Assembly: GCF_003171515.1 (NCBI RefSeq)
Contig: NC_089390.1
Span: forward strand, 1,302,001-1,366,000
Source of the DNA: Pyrenophora tritici-repentis
Lineage: Eukaryota > Ascomycota > Dothideomycetes > Pleosporales > Pleosporaceae
Length of the DNA stretch: 64,000 nt
Reading direction: 5' to 3'
This document shows, piece by piece, positions 32,968-45,559 of this stretch; within the stretch, counting starts at the first letter, position 1, and the number at the start of each line of letters is the position of its first letter. The translations under genes and the position numbers were made by a program. The notes beneath the pieces were generated by a model that did no database searches, was not told where the DNA came from, and saw nothing but the letters and a program-made list of their open reading frames with translations.

Positions 32968-35900
32968 GGTGGATGGTTTCGTTTCAGGTGGTGTGTGCGA
33001 GACGGTGCGATATTAGATGGGACGGTATCAGAGATTTAAAGAAAAGAACAAAAGAGATGGCTATAGGGGTATGTCTCTGGCGGATATAATTTTCGGATGT
33101 CGCCTTGGCTTGAGATGGAGAGACAGGAAGGGGCGGGCGAATGAGGAGGGGAGAAGGCGAGGTGGGAGGTGGTGGGTGAAGAAGGCTAGTGGTGGTGGGT
33201 TAGCATCTCTTAAGAGCAGGCAGGCGACGATCATGGGCCCCTCGGCGTGGCCACACAGCTCGGCAAGGATTTCATGCACACTGCCCCGTTTGGCTGCGCT
33301 GCGCATCTAGCTTGTCTAAACGTGCATATGGCGAGAGTATGCAGCTGCAGGCCTAGTCGGATCTAAGCTGACCGACGGCCACGGCGACGGCGCTGCACAG
33401 GCTTTGGATAGGCGGATAGACGCGAGCGCGAAGATTACGATGCGCTCATGGATGGCATGAGATGTGCGAACGTTGAATTGGGTATGCAAGCACGGAGATG
33501 AAAGCGAAAGAGGCGCTTGATCAGCTTCGGACGTGGAAAAGAGCAAAAGTTAGTCAAGCTGCTGCTGCTGCTGAGGACGGCGGCCATGCATGCGCCGTGG
33601 CAGAAACCTGAATGCGAGGCCGCAGTTGCCGGTCGAAGCAGCATTCAAGCCTTGGATAGACGCCGTTGGCGAGGCTTGCGAGGGAGCAAAGCCTGCCAGT
33701 GCGCTTAGAGTTGGGCGTCGAGTATCTGGTGTTGCAACATGACACGGATTCCAGAAGCTTTCCTTGCCCGTCCAGATGGAGAGGGCACCGCAGCGGCTTT
33801 GCTGCCGTTTTGGGAGTGTACGGTTAAAGCGAGGACGAGGCCTCGACGCTTGTCAAGGGGTGTGTCTCTGAAGGCTCTACCAGGTGGGTGTAGTTGTCGT
33901 AGTCTTGGGCCATCTACAGGTTGACGTTGCTTGAGCCTAAAAATGGGGTGGAGGCTTTCAGCCCAATCAGCTGGGATAGCAGGGGTCTGAGCAGGGCTGT
34001 CTACCGAAAAGTCCGCGGTCATGTGAGCCGCCGACGGCCCAAAAGTTTTAACATTTGAACATGGTAGAGGGCCATCCATGGTCGAGTAGCTTGGGCGCCT
34101 GCTGAAGCATGATGCCATCCATCGTACTGCTACTCTGAATGATACGATACTGATGACGACGAGGGCGAGTTGGCAGCCCGTGCAAAGAGCACGACCGCAG
34201 CGTCCGCCACAGGACTGCCGCCACATGCTCGTGGGTACTTACGTTGCGGCTGTGCTGGCGTCGGCGGTGACGGTGACGGTGATGACGGCCGCTGGTTGCG
34301 ATGCTGGAGGTAGATCATGCCGGCGCCGCCGAGCCTTTCGCACAAGTCCGAGTTCCTCCCTCCGCTACGACTAACACCCGGCACTATTATCGTGCTAACA
34401 CATCAAATACGGGCCTCCCTACACATAGCACATTACCCACTCTTACCTGGTTATATCGCCCTGGCCGATGACACCGTTTGTCTAGGAGAAACGGTCGGCT
34501 CTGCGCATAAAGAAGCCTTTGTCTGCGTCATTGGAGCCGCGCACTCTCAACTGAAGCAAAGCGAGCATTACGCAAGTGCCCAAGTGCCCATCCCATTAGC
34601 CCCGGCCGCTGGCCACTCGTTGTCGCATTTATTCGTACTTATCGATAGCTGCCCACATGTGCATCTGCCATGTTTCAGAACATGCAAAGGAGCCCCCGAG
34701 ACGTGCAGCTGGCATGCTGGGCTGCGCCTCATAGCAAACGAATACGCGGGGCAACGTGCATCCACGGCCGACGTGGTAGGCTGCCCCACGCCCGCCCATG
34801 GTGTTTTACTGTAACCGTAGTAATCTATCCACACAAAATACCTCCGACAAGACCATCGTGCCTCTTCCTTGCTCTTAAACCAGTCCTTTCAGCTCGACAG
34901 GCCTCCTGGGCTGGTGCAGGTCAGATGCCCCCACTAAGCCGACATCAAGCGCCGGCCAGTGTCTTTCTTCTTCCGTCCCCACCCCCCACGACTCAACCCT
35001 TACCCACGCGCACTCTACGACTTTTCTTCGCTCGTCATGGAACTTCGTCATCGGGTATGACTGTTCCTGCACGTAATGAACCCCGTCTTGTTTCAGCATA
35101 TGCCGGCGACGAGACGGCCGCCTGCACCCTGCAGTATCGTGACGTGGACCCGATGACTCACCACCAAGAAGAAAACTTACGCCTCTGTACCGACAAAATC
35201 TTGTTCGTCGGCCTCTGAACGAACCTGCAGACGCGGCACTTGCTTTTCGTCACAAGCGGTACCAAACTTGTTCCCGTCCCTACCTCCTTCGCATCCTACG
35301 TCTGCATCTCAAACCTGTCCAATACTGTTTCTTCCCAACCCTCTCTTATGTTTGGTGAGCAGTAATGCGGGGGATCACAGGCCATGGCGACCGGCTTTTC
35401 AGGGGCCTTAGCAGACGGCCTACTAGTGCCATGGGCAGAGGTAACACAAGGCAGCCCTGGCTCAATCGCAAAAGTCGCGCAAAACCTGTGGCTCGAGCCG
35501 AGCACATCGACCCCCGCATACCCTAACTTGAGAACATGTTTCGCTCGTGCCTGCACGGCTCACTGTAGCCACCCGAAGAGTTTATGCTAGACCCTTCTAT
35601 GCAATGCATCTCAGATCTGTACATTGAGATCTGTACCTATGGGATGCCTGGCTCGCACACTGACGCACGACAGCAGCCATCAAAAGCCCTCAAGCCAATG
35701 TTCCCGTTCGGTGATGAATGTAACGCCATCTTACGCGAACCTTGTTGGGGAACAATGGGGCCGGGGTTCCGAATAGTAATCAGTATGTGGTGTTTGCTCC
35801 GAAGTTGGGGGCTACCTTTCACCAAGGCCGTCCAAGATTTTCAGGACAAGATGCAGGTGGGGGACACAGATACGGTAGCCGCGCCCAAGACCCCTAACGG

Positions 35901-38419
35901 GGAGCTCGGACTACCATGTTACTGGGATCTACCACACCCTCATCTCGCCCGCGAAGCTCAACACATCAGAATCGGAAACTGGTCACTCGGGGATCTCGGA
36001 TGGGCCTCTAGTGTCCCTCCTAAGCCGTCAGCCTGTTAGACGAACCGAGGGGAACCTGGGGATAGCAAAAGTGATATCTCTAAAGATGATCGGTAGCTTC
36101 GTCTGCCAACCCATGTTCCTGGAGCTGAATTACCCTACTGAGCGAACCGCATGCACGGCATGACTGTTGAGATTTTCGGCGCTTCGCCATACTGCTCGCC
36201 GTTTCGACTAGACCTTTACTCCATTATCGAGGGACCGCAATCCATACTATAGCTTCTAGACCCTCTTACACAGCCGCTGACGTATCCACCAAAGTCTTTT
36301 CGCATCCTAACCGGATGAGAATAGTGCTCTTTGGATGTTGTGCATTATCACAACACGGGAAGGGCAACCGAAGCTATTGATTCCGGTCCCGCTATGCAGT
36401 CGCTATAACAATCACCAAGAGAAGCGGGCTCGCAAACCGTAGCACGCGCCGTAGCGAGAACTTCATCGCTGAGGTGATCTTCATCTCCACCTTCCGATCG
36501 ACCAAATTTCCACGGCCTTGATTCCCATTTTGACCCCATGAACCGACACTGCGCTGATCAACACCATGGAATCCCGGGCATAAGGCATCCGTGAGCACCA
36601 CCAGACACTAGACATGTCACCGTATGCTATACGCTTTCCGATTTCTTTTTCCGACCAAGTACACATGGTAAGAATACCCGACATACTGTCACTTTATTCT
36701 TCGCGTCTCACGGTGTCTCCGTCCATCAATCTGACCACGTGGTACACATCCGGTGTATCCCTGCTAATGTATTCTTGCTTTTGATATCTGCATTCGGCCC
36801 AAACCTAGTCGTGCGTTTGCTCTTGAACTTTCATACCAATTCTTGCTTCCTACCACCCGCATAGGGACCTAATGCGTCCCTGCGTTTCCTAGTCGTGATA
36901 CTCAATTTCAAACGGCCCTAAACACACGAAACAAATCGAAGTGATCCAATTTGGGAACGTCGTCTCCAAGCTGCCAATGCTTGTCGATGACGCGGACCTT
37001 GCCAAAACGATGTATGCAGATGAAGAGGCGACTTTCGACGGACAATCGGTAAAATTGTAGCCTCACTATTGAGACAGAGGTTCGGGGAGCGCGGTTTATC
37101 CTACTAGTACGGATCATGCCGGAGGGGTATCTACGTTCTAGATGAATGAGTGAGTTTAAGAGCTGGGGACAGCCTGGCTTCCAGCATGATAGAGTCAGTG
37201 AGGCTGGGGGTAACTGCCCACGTGAGTAGTTTAGGATTCAACTTGACCATAGCAACGGAAAACTAGCGTTATCATTAGCAATCTGCTTCATAATAGCTCT
37301 TGCAAATAGTGGCAACGGTTGCGGTACCCACGCGTACTCTGTCGACCGCTGATGCTCCTGTAACCTCAAAAGAAGTACTGCCTTTGACGCTTGTCTAAAA
37401 TATAACTCTTCCCGACACCATCAAATCTGCACATACATGTACGCTGCTTCGCCTGTTCACTATAGTAAGCCTTTAGAACGTCATGTAGCTCGCCCCATCT
37501 GCTCCGCGGCTACCTTGCGACGATCAATGCGTCTGATCGCGAAGATCGTACAAAGCTCCAACGGTGCGCCGCGAAATCCATGTCGATCAACTAAACTAAG
37601 TACATAACACCGTCATATCCGCCAACATCCAAGATCTTGTTCAAAAACAAAAGTGCGGGCATTCGTTTTGTCGGTGCTTGTGGAGAAGCACGTGACTCTT
37701 GTCGGCGTCTCGGTATCAGATCATCCGGTTGACGCCTCGGCAGTTGTAATTGAGAGATTTAAACACAACTGCCGAACGCTCCCAAGATCCACAGTGTGTC
37801 GATATCGCCATCGCACAGGGTTTAGCTGTGAAAGTCATCATGGTCAACGGTCGGCAGTTCCAGAATAGCACGCTGGACATCTGACAATGATCCGGTGCGA
37901 TTCGAGGTGACGTGAGTATGTGTGAGATGGCAGTCGTAGCGATGCTCATCATATATGAGGAAATAAATGGCAGCTGTGGGAATGACAGCTAGAGCACGTA
38001 ACAATGACGTGAATTTAGTTGTTCGAACAGAGTCCACGATGCCGCTGGATTGGCATGTTCAGTGTTGATGGAATTTCCCCGCGAACATGTCCCCGGGGGA
38101 GTGGCGTCCCCCGCCTAACGCTGCTCGTTTAGCTCCGAACACCGACCCACCTCTGTCATTTCACGTCTCAGTATCAACTGCCGACATACACAATCTTGCA
38201 CGAGCACCAAACACATCGCAATGAGAGCGCCGACGCCATCCGAGTATGTAGCGACGCGGGAGGATTATCGCACTGGCCAGATTACTGGCGTCCATTTATA
38301 TAGGCGTACGCCCCAGGCAGCTCTAGATATGAAGTGTGCTACTCATCTTGCTTCCAAGTTTCTGTTTCCCGGATCTCGGAACGAGACTAACTGATAGTGT
38401 TTACATCCATTTACGCGAG
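32968..38419. other. Long gene-free stretch
   Basis: About 5.4 kb with no ORF that looks like a real gene. The frames present are short, lack family motifs and overlap on both strands. The left edge holds the promoter of the unknown gene (start 32967) and the right edge that of the P450 gene (start 38420). Base composition is mixed without long AT-rich runs, so heavy RIP is not evident. One 11-bp hairpin is listed separately. Confidence 0.55.
37737..37775. repeat. 11-bp inverted repeat (hairpin)
   Basis: TCGGCAGTTGT pairs with ACAACTGCCGA across a 17-nt loop. It lies about 650 bp upstream of the P450 start codon. It could be a dyad binding site for a homodimeric factor, or chance. Confidence 0.6.
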
Positions 38420-40153
38420 ATGCTTTCCAACGAGATTCTTCCGCTACTTGTGCAGTACTGGCCGCTCGTTCTCATTTCGATTACTCTTGCATACTTACTC
38501 AGCAACAAGTACTGGAAAGGGTTGAACAAGTATCCTGGACACTGGGCTGCAGGATATACCAACTGGTGGCGACTATGGGATGTCAGCAAACACAACCATC
38601 ATTGGACTCAAATTGCGCTACACCGTAAACATGGCGATGTTGTACGGCTCGGCCCGAACGTGCTCTCCTTTGCAGACCCGAGGGCCATCAAGGCCATCTA
38701 CGGTTTAAACAAGGGAGTTTACAAGGTACGTGCTATCAAAAGAACATGCTAATCAGTAGTTGACCTCTGCTAGTCTGACTTTTACCCCGTTCAAGGCGCA
38801 GTATCCAATGGCGCACCACTTCTCTCCCTCTTCTCTACTACGGACGAAGACTTCCACGCAAAATACCGCCGATGCGTCAACAACGCGTTTGCCATGAGCT
38901 CGCTCGTCAACTACGAGCCCCTTGTCAGCTCAACTCTCACATATTGGCTTGACAAGACCGAGGAAATGTTTGCGAACACTGGAAAGAGCTGCAACTTCAG
39001 TCAATGGCTGCAGTTCTTCGCCTTTGATGTCATTGGTGACTTGACATGGAGCAAGCGTCTGGGATTTGTAGAGGGAAACAAGGATGTGGATAACATCATT
39101 GAGTTCCTGGGCAAATTCTTCGACTACGTCGCACCTGTAAGTAACATGAGTAGGTGCTTTCACGTCAGCGTTGTACTAATCAAATTTCAGGTTGGCCAGA
39201 TACCCATCCTCGACCGCTTACTTTGGAAGAACCCCATCAGTCTCTTTGCGCAACGCATTGGCCTAGATAAGCGCGTCCACCCTGTAACACTTTTCGCAAA
39301 GGAGCGTACAAAGGAGCGTGCCACCCAGGTTGAAAAGATTAAGCGCTTTGGCCTTTCGGACGACGAAAGAGCCAACCCTCGCGGTATTGATCTGCTTGCC
39401 AAGTTTGCCCAAGCGAGCCACGACCACGAGTTCATGGACGACAACCGAATTCTCTCTACATGCGCATCCATGGTCTTTGCCGGCTCGGAAACCACCGCCA
39501 TATCTCTATCAGCTGTCTTTTACTTCCTGGTCAAGCACCCACGTGTCTATGCAAAGCTCATGCAAGAACTTGACAACGCTGTTGCGGATGGAGTCGTTGA
39601 ATCCCGCCCTGACAAAACCGTTTCATGGACCGAAGCTCAGAAGTTGCCCTACCTTGACGCAGTTGTGCAAGAATCCTTCCGTCTCCACCCTGCGCCTGGC
39701 CTTATCTTGGAGCGCGTTGTACCTCAACAGGGCATGACCATCAACGGCGACTTCATCCCCGGTGGCACAATTGTCGGCTGCAATGCTTGGGTCGTTCATC
39801 GTCGACCAGAAGTTTTTGGATTCGATGTCGACTCGTTCAGGCCTGAGCGATGGATCGAAGCCTCCCCAGAGAAGCTCAAGGAAATGAAGGGTACCATGTT
39901 GCAGTTTGGTGCTGGAGCGCGCACGTGCATTGGCAAGAACATCAGTCTATTGGAGATTTACAAGCTTGTGCCGAGCTTCTTAAGGCGGTTCGAGGTAAGT
40001 CACTCAACGATTGACAAGTTGAGTGGCAAGATGCTGACCAAGTGATAGATCCAGCTTGAACACCCAGATGCCGAGTGGAAGACACACAATGCGTGGTTCG
40101 TGACGCAAAAGGGGTTCAACACGATGTTCAGGCCACGAAGAGCGTCACCTTGA
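38420..40153 (+). CDS. Cytochrome P450 monooxygenase (pisatin-demethylase-like group)
   Basis: Membrane-anchored P450 of 525 aa. Exons 38420-38725, 38774-39136, 39191-39994 and 40049-40153 all join in phase 0. An N-terminal transmembrane anchor (LLVQYWPLVLISITLAYLL) is followed by the catalytic domain. The I-helix oxygen-binding motif AGSETT is near residues 320-325. The ExxR motif reads ESFRLHP, PERW follows, and the haem loop FGAGARTCIG places the haem-ligating Cys at about 469. Overall pattern resembles the ascomycete family that includes pisatin demethylase, where members oxidise plant phenolics or secondary metabolites. The substrate here is unknown. An upstream in-frame ATG at 38336 exists, but the anchor begins cleanly at 38420. 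No metabolic-cluster partners are nearby. It is convergent with Dbp8 300 bp away. Confidence 0.93.
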
Positions 40154-40454
40154 GTGGTGGACTGATCTGAAGATTGTATGGTTATGCCTTTAGTGACTCT
40201 TTTTTTGCATAGCGTTCTAGCGTAGCAATCTCATGGCTGTTTCTTAATTCTCATGCCTGAATGCCTTCATTGCCTAAATCAGTCCCTTGGACGTCGCATC
40301 CAGCCTACTTGAAATAGGAAGGACTAGGTATGGTGTATTAAAACGGCATCTATGCTTTGCTAGAACTAAAGATACTACATTACAACATTCGCAACAATAC
40401 ACCCAGTTTGTGTAGTCTCTATACTATGATAATTCGAGAAAACTGGATGCTAAA
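40154..40454. other. Convergent 3' intergenic region
   Basis: About 300 bp between the P450 stop (+) and the Dbp8 stop (-). T-rich on the plus strand just past the P450 stop, as for 3' ends. Nothing else seen. Confidence 0.6.
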
Positions 40455-42162
40455 CTACTGCGCCCTCCTCTTTTGCATCCCTGTCTTTCTCTTCCCCAAT
40501 ACATCCCGCCCCTCCTCAATACTCAACATGGCCTCTCTCTTCTTCTCCGTAACCGGCTTCAGCGCATCCCTCAGCACCCTACCCTCAACACTAACGCCCT
40601 CCTCCTCAAACTCATCCATTTTCTTGCCCACACGTGTCTCGATTGCCAAAACAAGGTCTACATCTCTCTGTCCGATGAATGTAATACTCGTTCCTACACG
40701 ACCCGCACGCGCCGTACGACCAACCCGGTGAATGTAGTCATCCGGGTCGCGCGGCACGTCAAAGTTGATGACGAGCGCCACCTCTGGAATATCCAGACCA
40801 CGGGCTGCTACATCTGTAGCGACAAGGATACGTGCAGCCTGTGCGCGGAAACGAGCGAGGTTGGACACACGATCGGATTGCTTGAGGCCGGAGTGGAGTG
40901 CCGTTACGCGGTGGTCCAGGAGACGAAGCATGTATTCGAGAAGAGTAGCCGTCTTTGTCCTGTTACAAAATATGATGACGCTCTTGGTACTGTTGACGGG
41001 TGTGTTAAGTAGTACGTGGAGGTAGCATTCCTTGTGCGTAACGGGCGTTTGGAGGTACTTTTGCTGTAGTCGCGGCGGAATTGCAAGGTCCTCGGTATCT
41101 ACTTCTGAGACGAAAATGGGGAGACGGCCTGGCGCACGCGGCTGGTGCTTCAGCGCCATGACTTCTGGCGTCACTGTTGCGGTGAAGAGAAGTGTTTGTC
41201 GCGATTCCTTTGGTGGGAGCACAGATAGACAAGTTTCGAGATCAGGGAGCATGGAACCTTTTCCAGGGGCTAGCAGCCGATCGGCTTCGTCAAAGACGAC
41301 AAACTTCACGCGTCGGAGGCCGCAGATTGTGTCTTCGCCAGAGGTGCGGATGTGCTCTGCTAGACGGCCTGGCGTCGCGATTACGACATGGGGGCGTGAC
41401 GCGAGGGCAATGGCTTGGCTGCGTTGATCAGAGCCGCCGGTTATGAGGATGGGTTTCATAGATTGAGGGGCTGAGATGGCCTTTACTTGCTCGTAAATTT
41501 GAATGGCGAGCTCACGCGTGGGTCTGTCAAGGAATTAGTACACAAGTTTCATGAGTATAATGAAGCCACGACATTGCAAGTCAGGCTCCTTTAAATAGAA
41601 TGGATACTCTCGAAATGTGCTGTTTTGCACGAGATAGTCTTCCATTGAAGTAGGCGACTGTCAAGATTGGATGAAAGAGTACTCACGTGACAATGACGGC
41701 AAAGATGCCACTCGGGTCCTCTGACCACTTTTGCAAAATCGGAACAGAAAACGCCACAGTTTTACCTGTACCTGTCCGTGACCCTCCTATACAGTCCTTG
41801 CCTTTGAGGATCTCAGGGATACACGACGCCTGAATGCCCGTTGGTCGTTTGATCTCCATGCTGGCCAGAGAGGCGACGAGCCATGGTGCCACATTGAGAG
41901 ACGTGAAACTGAGCTTCTGGTTGACCATAGGAGTAGATGAGGTGACCGTGACATTTTGGGGTTGGTCTTGCTGTTTTGCTTTGACGCGTGAGATCGATGG
42001 AGCCGCTGCTAAGATGGGCTTTGGCTCTGGGACGGTTTCTTCAGAACCTGAGCTTTCATCCCCATCGCACGGCGATAGCTTCCTTCTCTTCCTTGCACCA
42101 GCCTGCGCCTCGAGAATCTCCTGGTCTGATGCGCCAGAATCGCTGTAGTCGCTGGTTGCCAT
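40455..42162 (-). CDS. DBP8: DEAD-box ATP-dependent RNA helicase Dbp8
   Basis: RNA helicase of the Dbp8 type, which acts in the nucleolus in 40S ribosomal subunit maturation. Exons 41687-42162 and 40455-41523 (163-nt intron, TACTAAT branch) encode 514 aa. Motifs in order: Phe and Q motif ([20 protein letters not shown]), motif I SRTGTGKT, Ia PTRELA (completed across the splice), Ib [28 protein letters not shown] (TAT in place of the commoner SAT). Then come [24 protein letters not shown] and [13 protein letters not shown] short acidic, Lys-containing N-terminus resembles other fungal Dbp8. Length is normal for the family. Confidence 0.93.
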
Positions 42163-42503
42163 GGTGTGGTGGTTTCTGCAAAAAGTTGATGTTCGAGATC
42201 AGTGGTTCCGAAATTTTGTGCAAGGGTATAGCGCGCTAGTGCTATCGATAGGAACTCCGATGTCTCGCTAGAGGAATACGAGCGCCAGCATATACGTATA
42301 AATACTATTCCCTGCTGCACCCATTCAAAATAATCTGACGTACACATCAAGGTAGATTTGCATGAAGGGGCCAAAAGCCAGCTTTGTTGCGATCGATTAT
42401 ATCTGCGCTTGATCTCGCGAACGAGGCTTTTGTTTTACTGCTGATTCTTTCGTTTATGACCAAATACCAAAACTTTATCAACTCTGCTCCACTTCTGGCC
42501 AAC
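42163..42503. other. Dbp8 promoter region
   Basis: About 340 bp between the Dbp8 start codon and the mobile element at 42512. It must include the Dbp8 promoter. No distinct motif stands out. Confidence 0.5.
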
Positions 42504-42511
42504 CTGAGCTG

Positions 42512-42970
42512 CAGAGTCCGCAACAAGCAATCTGGATTGAACAGATTGATTGACTTGATTGGTTTAACCAATCTAATCAATCCAATCTGTTACTTCTTGA
42601 ATTTGCTCTAATCTGCAAGCAAATCAATCTTAAGCCTATAGATTGATTGATTGGATTAGTTAGATTGGTTCGATCATTATTCTAGGAATGTAGGTTGAGA
42701 TCGAGTTGTCCGCCTCTATCGATAGCAATATCACGTGATGATGAGAAAGTCACATGCAGATAAGCTGATGAAACAGTTTATCGCTAATGCGGCATCTGCC
42801 TCGGAAATTTGATGACCCCTATGTACAAATTAACCAATCAAGTCAATCAAGTCAATCTGAGCCACTTTAAAATAGCTTCAATCAATCCACAATCAATCAG
42901 CAGCTAGGCTGCCAACAATCAAATCAATCGACGACTCTGAGATTGATTGGATTGCTTGTTGCGGAGTCTG
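42512..42970. mobile_element. Non-autonomous hAT-like miniature element (MITE)
   Basis: 459-bp element without coding capacity. The ends are inverted: left CAGAGTCCGCAACAAGCAAT at 42512, and the right end, reverse-complemented from 42970, matches it with one mismatch and continues for one or two more bases. The 8-mer CTGAGCTG flanks both sides exactly (42504-42511 and 42971-42978). An 8-bp target duplication and CAG...CTG termini are the hallmarks of the hAT superfamily. The interior has at least nine copies of a GATTGATT-like motif in both orientations, as expected for subterminal transposase-binding repeats of hAT elements. It sits just beyond the stop codon of the SET gene and about 350 bp upstream of Dbp8. 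Confidence 0.85.
42540..42591. repeat. 52-bp near-palindrome inside the MITE
   Basis: The left arm from AACAGATTG to TTGATTGGTT is matched by a right arm that reads AACAGATTGG to ATTGGTT on the other strand, with a few mismatches. Such a dyad could fold into a hairpin in RNA read through the element. Confidence 0.7.
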
Positions 42971-42986
42971 CTGAGCTGCAATAGCA

Positions 42987-45559
42987 TCATATTACGCGTC
43001 TGTTCTCCCTCTTATATCTGCAGCAACTCTCCCCACAGAGACACGACTTGTCCAGTCCAGCCCAATATTTATCCCCATAGTCCAACGTTATTTCCGCTCC
43101 TGCCTCGATCCCCTTACTGACCAGTACCACCCTCTGTGTATCTAACCAAGTGAAGGTCGACGATTGAGCATTCGGTTTACAGCTATGGTTGATGAAGCGA
43201 GTGTAGTTTCCCATTCTCCCCTGCCAAATCTGGTAACTTGCCAGGGATGTTGAGCTATCCATAACGTCAAGGTGTCTCACGCCTTTTGTGATAAGACCAA
43301 CAAGCTCACCGATCGCCATACCACGATCGAAAGACGTCAATGCTACCAGACCGTTGTTCTTACCGTCCGGCGTTCGGTATACTTGGACAGGTGGTGGTTT
43401 ACGCTTTACACATCCAAATAAAGAGGGAAAGCAGAAACACGAGTTATCTTGCGGGTTATCGGATTGAGGCTCCTTGCAAAGAGCGCACATGTAAATCCCA
43501 CCTGGTCTTGCTACCGCGCTGGACTGAGGTGTCCAGCGTGGATCTTCGCAGCCCCAAGCGGATTCATCGATGACAGATTCCTCAATATGTTCGAAAGCGA
43601 AGTATGGATCATGGGCCAGATACGTCTGGCGTAGTGGTACCGGATCTGACCCATCTTCGAATACGACCCATTCGTGCGGATTTCCGGGGTACTGAGGTGT
43701 CGGAGATTCTCCTACGATTGCTAATAATTGGCGCCAGTGTGGATGTAGCGTGTCCGCGGCTACTTCAAGCCTTTTCCGAAGGTTTTTCAGGCGTCGCATG
43801 GCGTCGTTGTCAAAACCTACGCGGTATTTGCAAAAGCGGTAGATACCCATACCAGCAAAAACGAGTGCTGCCCAGCCGGCTGCGTCTTTTACTTCTTTGT
43901 ATCCTCGCCAGATTGCCATTTTGTTGCGTAACTCCTTCCTAAAGTAGCAATATAGTCAGCCAAGTCCCTACGCGACCTGTACTCGATGAGCTTAGAGCAC
44001 TGTGTATGCTTTTTGGACGCCTCCACACAGCCAATAGCAATGCGAAGTACCGTAGTCTGCTTGCAAAAGGCCATGCAATGGTGGGGATACGTACTCGGAC
44101 CAGCCAAAATCCTGGCATGCTTCCATGAACACCGCTTTCCTGTGCTTAGTGGTCGACAGATCTGGTCTGGTTTGGCTCCGATACTGCACCTGCTCCTCGA
44201 ATAGCTCTGTCCATCGAGCCTGAACGATCATTTCTATGGAGCGACATACACGGCTCGCCTGTGTGACCTTGCGACAGAAGACATTCATTTGGCTAAAGGA
44301 GTCACATGTCGTACTTGCTGCGTTGTTGAGTACTGTCAGGCCTGTGGGCGTCGCTTCTGTCTGTGCATGACGGACTACATCCATGGACAATCCAGTTGGC
44401 GCGACTTGAAATTGCTCGAAGATGGCTTTAGGGTCTAAGTTGATGGACCCATGGACCTGTTCCCAGATGCCGATGATGAGCTTATCTAAAGTCGAGGGTT
44501 GGAAGACAAACTTGTCTGATGCCGTCTACAAGCTGTTAGTCGGTGATGCATGAGGGTAATATCTGGACTAGTCTTCGGGATGCCGACGTTGCTCAACGCT
44601 GCCGGGCCCGATCGGGAAGGGCTACTGTACCTTTTTCCGCTTCGGGAAACTTCGGCTGTCAACCTGCATCTGCCGTTGATGCTCACTAAGGTCTTCTTGG
44701 AACGAAGACTGGTTCTGCGACACCCGTAGGCCGCCGGTACCTTTTCTGCGGTTTTCCCGAACCTGCTCTGGCAAAAGGTCCGAGGTTTCCTGAGGAGATT
44801 CTTCCGGCGAAACCTCTTCATAGTCTTGTTGATGTGGAGTTGGACTCTGCGTGGGAGCTGGGGTCCTCATGCCGGTCAGATCCAAGGTCCTCTATGTGCA
44901 TGTAAGCATGCGCTGCTGTTGGTAGAAATTCGAATCGCGATAAACTAGCCACTTACCGATGCAACTCTCTCGGATGGCGCTCTTGTTACACCTGCATGAC
45001 CCGTACTGCCATCCTCCAGGAAAGCCTCGACACGCAGGATAGGACGAGTCAAACTGTCGAGCTGCGGCCAAGTGAGGTTGATGTTGGATCTTTCAAGATG
45101 CTCTTGTATTGCTCGACCAATGCATTCTGAAAGTCCGTGGACGTCTTGGAGGGCGTCCATTTCCATTACTTCAGATGGTGTCTCGCTAAAACAAACAAGC
45201 CTGTGGAGAAGTGACAGCGGACGCTAAGATGCTTGAACTGATGATTGGCAGCCAGATGAGAGGTCACTATCCCACTGCAAGGACCAACAGATGTTACTCG
45301 GCGGAGCCCTTCCGTACGATGCTGCAGTACGCGGGTTAAAGCTGCTACGGATGGGATGATATGAAACGTCAGCGCGGCTATAGTGGCGCAGCTGAACAGA
45401 GAGTTCTAGAGTCGGCCCTTGTCGTATTGATGAGATACGCTCAGCGACATCTAGATGTGGTGGGCGAGGATCTTGGGAGCCGTCGAGGTGCGGGTGGAAA
45501 TTCTGCTCAAGCAGCAGCTGAAGCAGGATCGAACGGGATCGCTTTTGACCAGTGCGCAT
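42987..45559 (-). CDS. SET-domain protein with long unrecognised N-terminal region
   Basis: Five exons (45276-45559, 44957-45200, 44631-44891, 44095-44525 and 42987-43938) join in frame to 723 aa. The C-terminal third holds a SET methyltransferase domain at about residues 590-700. It shows VQVYRTPDGKNNGLVALTSF, the cofactor motif RFINHSCKPN (Asn about 657) and ITLDYGDKYW (catalytic Tyr about 694). A Cys cluster precedes it (CALC, CFCF) and a Cys-rich post-SET-like tail follows (CLCGESCCR). The 400 residues before are helical or disordered and match nothing I know. WRGYKEVKDAAGWAALVFAG, just after the last splice, is a distinctive conserved-looking block. The substrate (histone or not) is unknown. 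The first ATG is 45559. The first donor, GTGGGA, is weak, so exon 1 is the least certain part; the other four exons have good signals. Confidence 0.75.

Noticed and set aside
38336..38419. Upstream in-frame ATG of the P450 gene
   Set aside because: It would add 28 residues ahead of the membrane anchor; P450 proteins of this group begin at the anchor.
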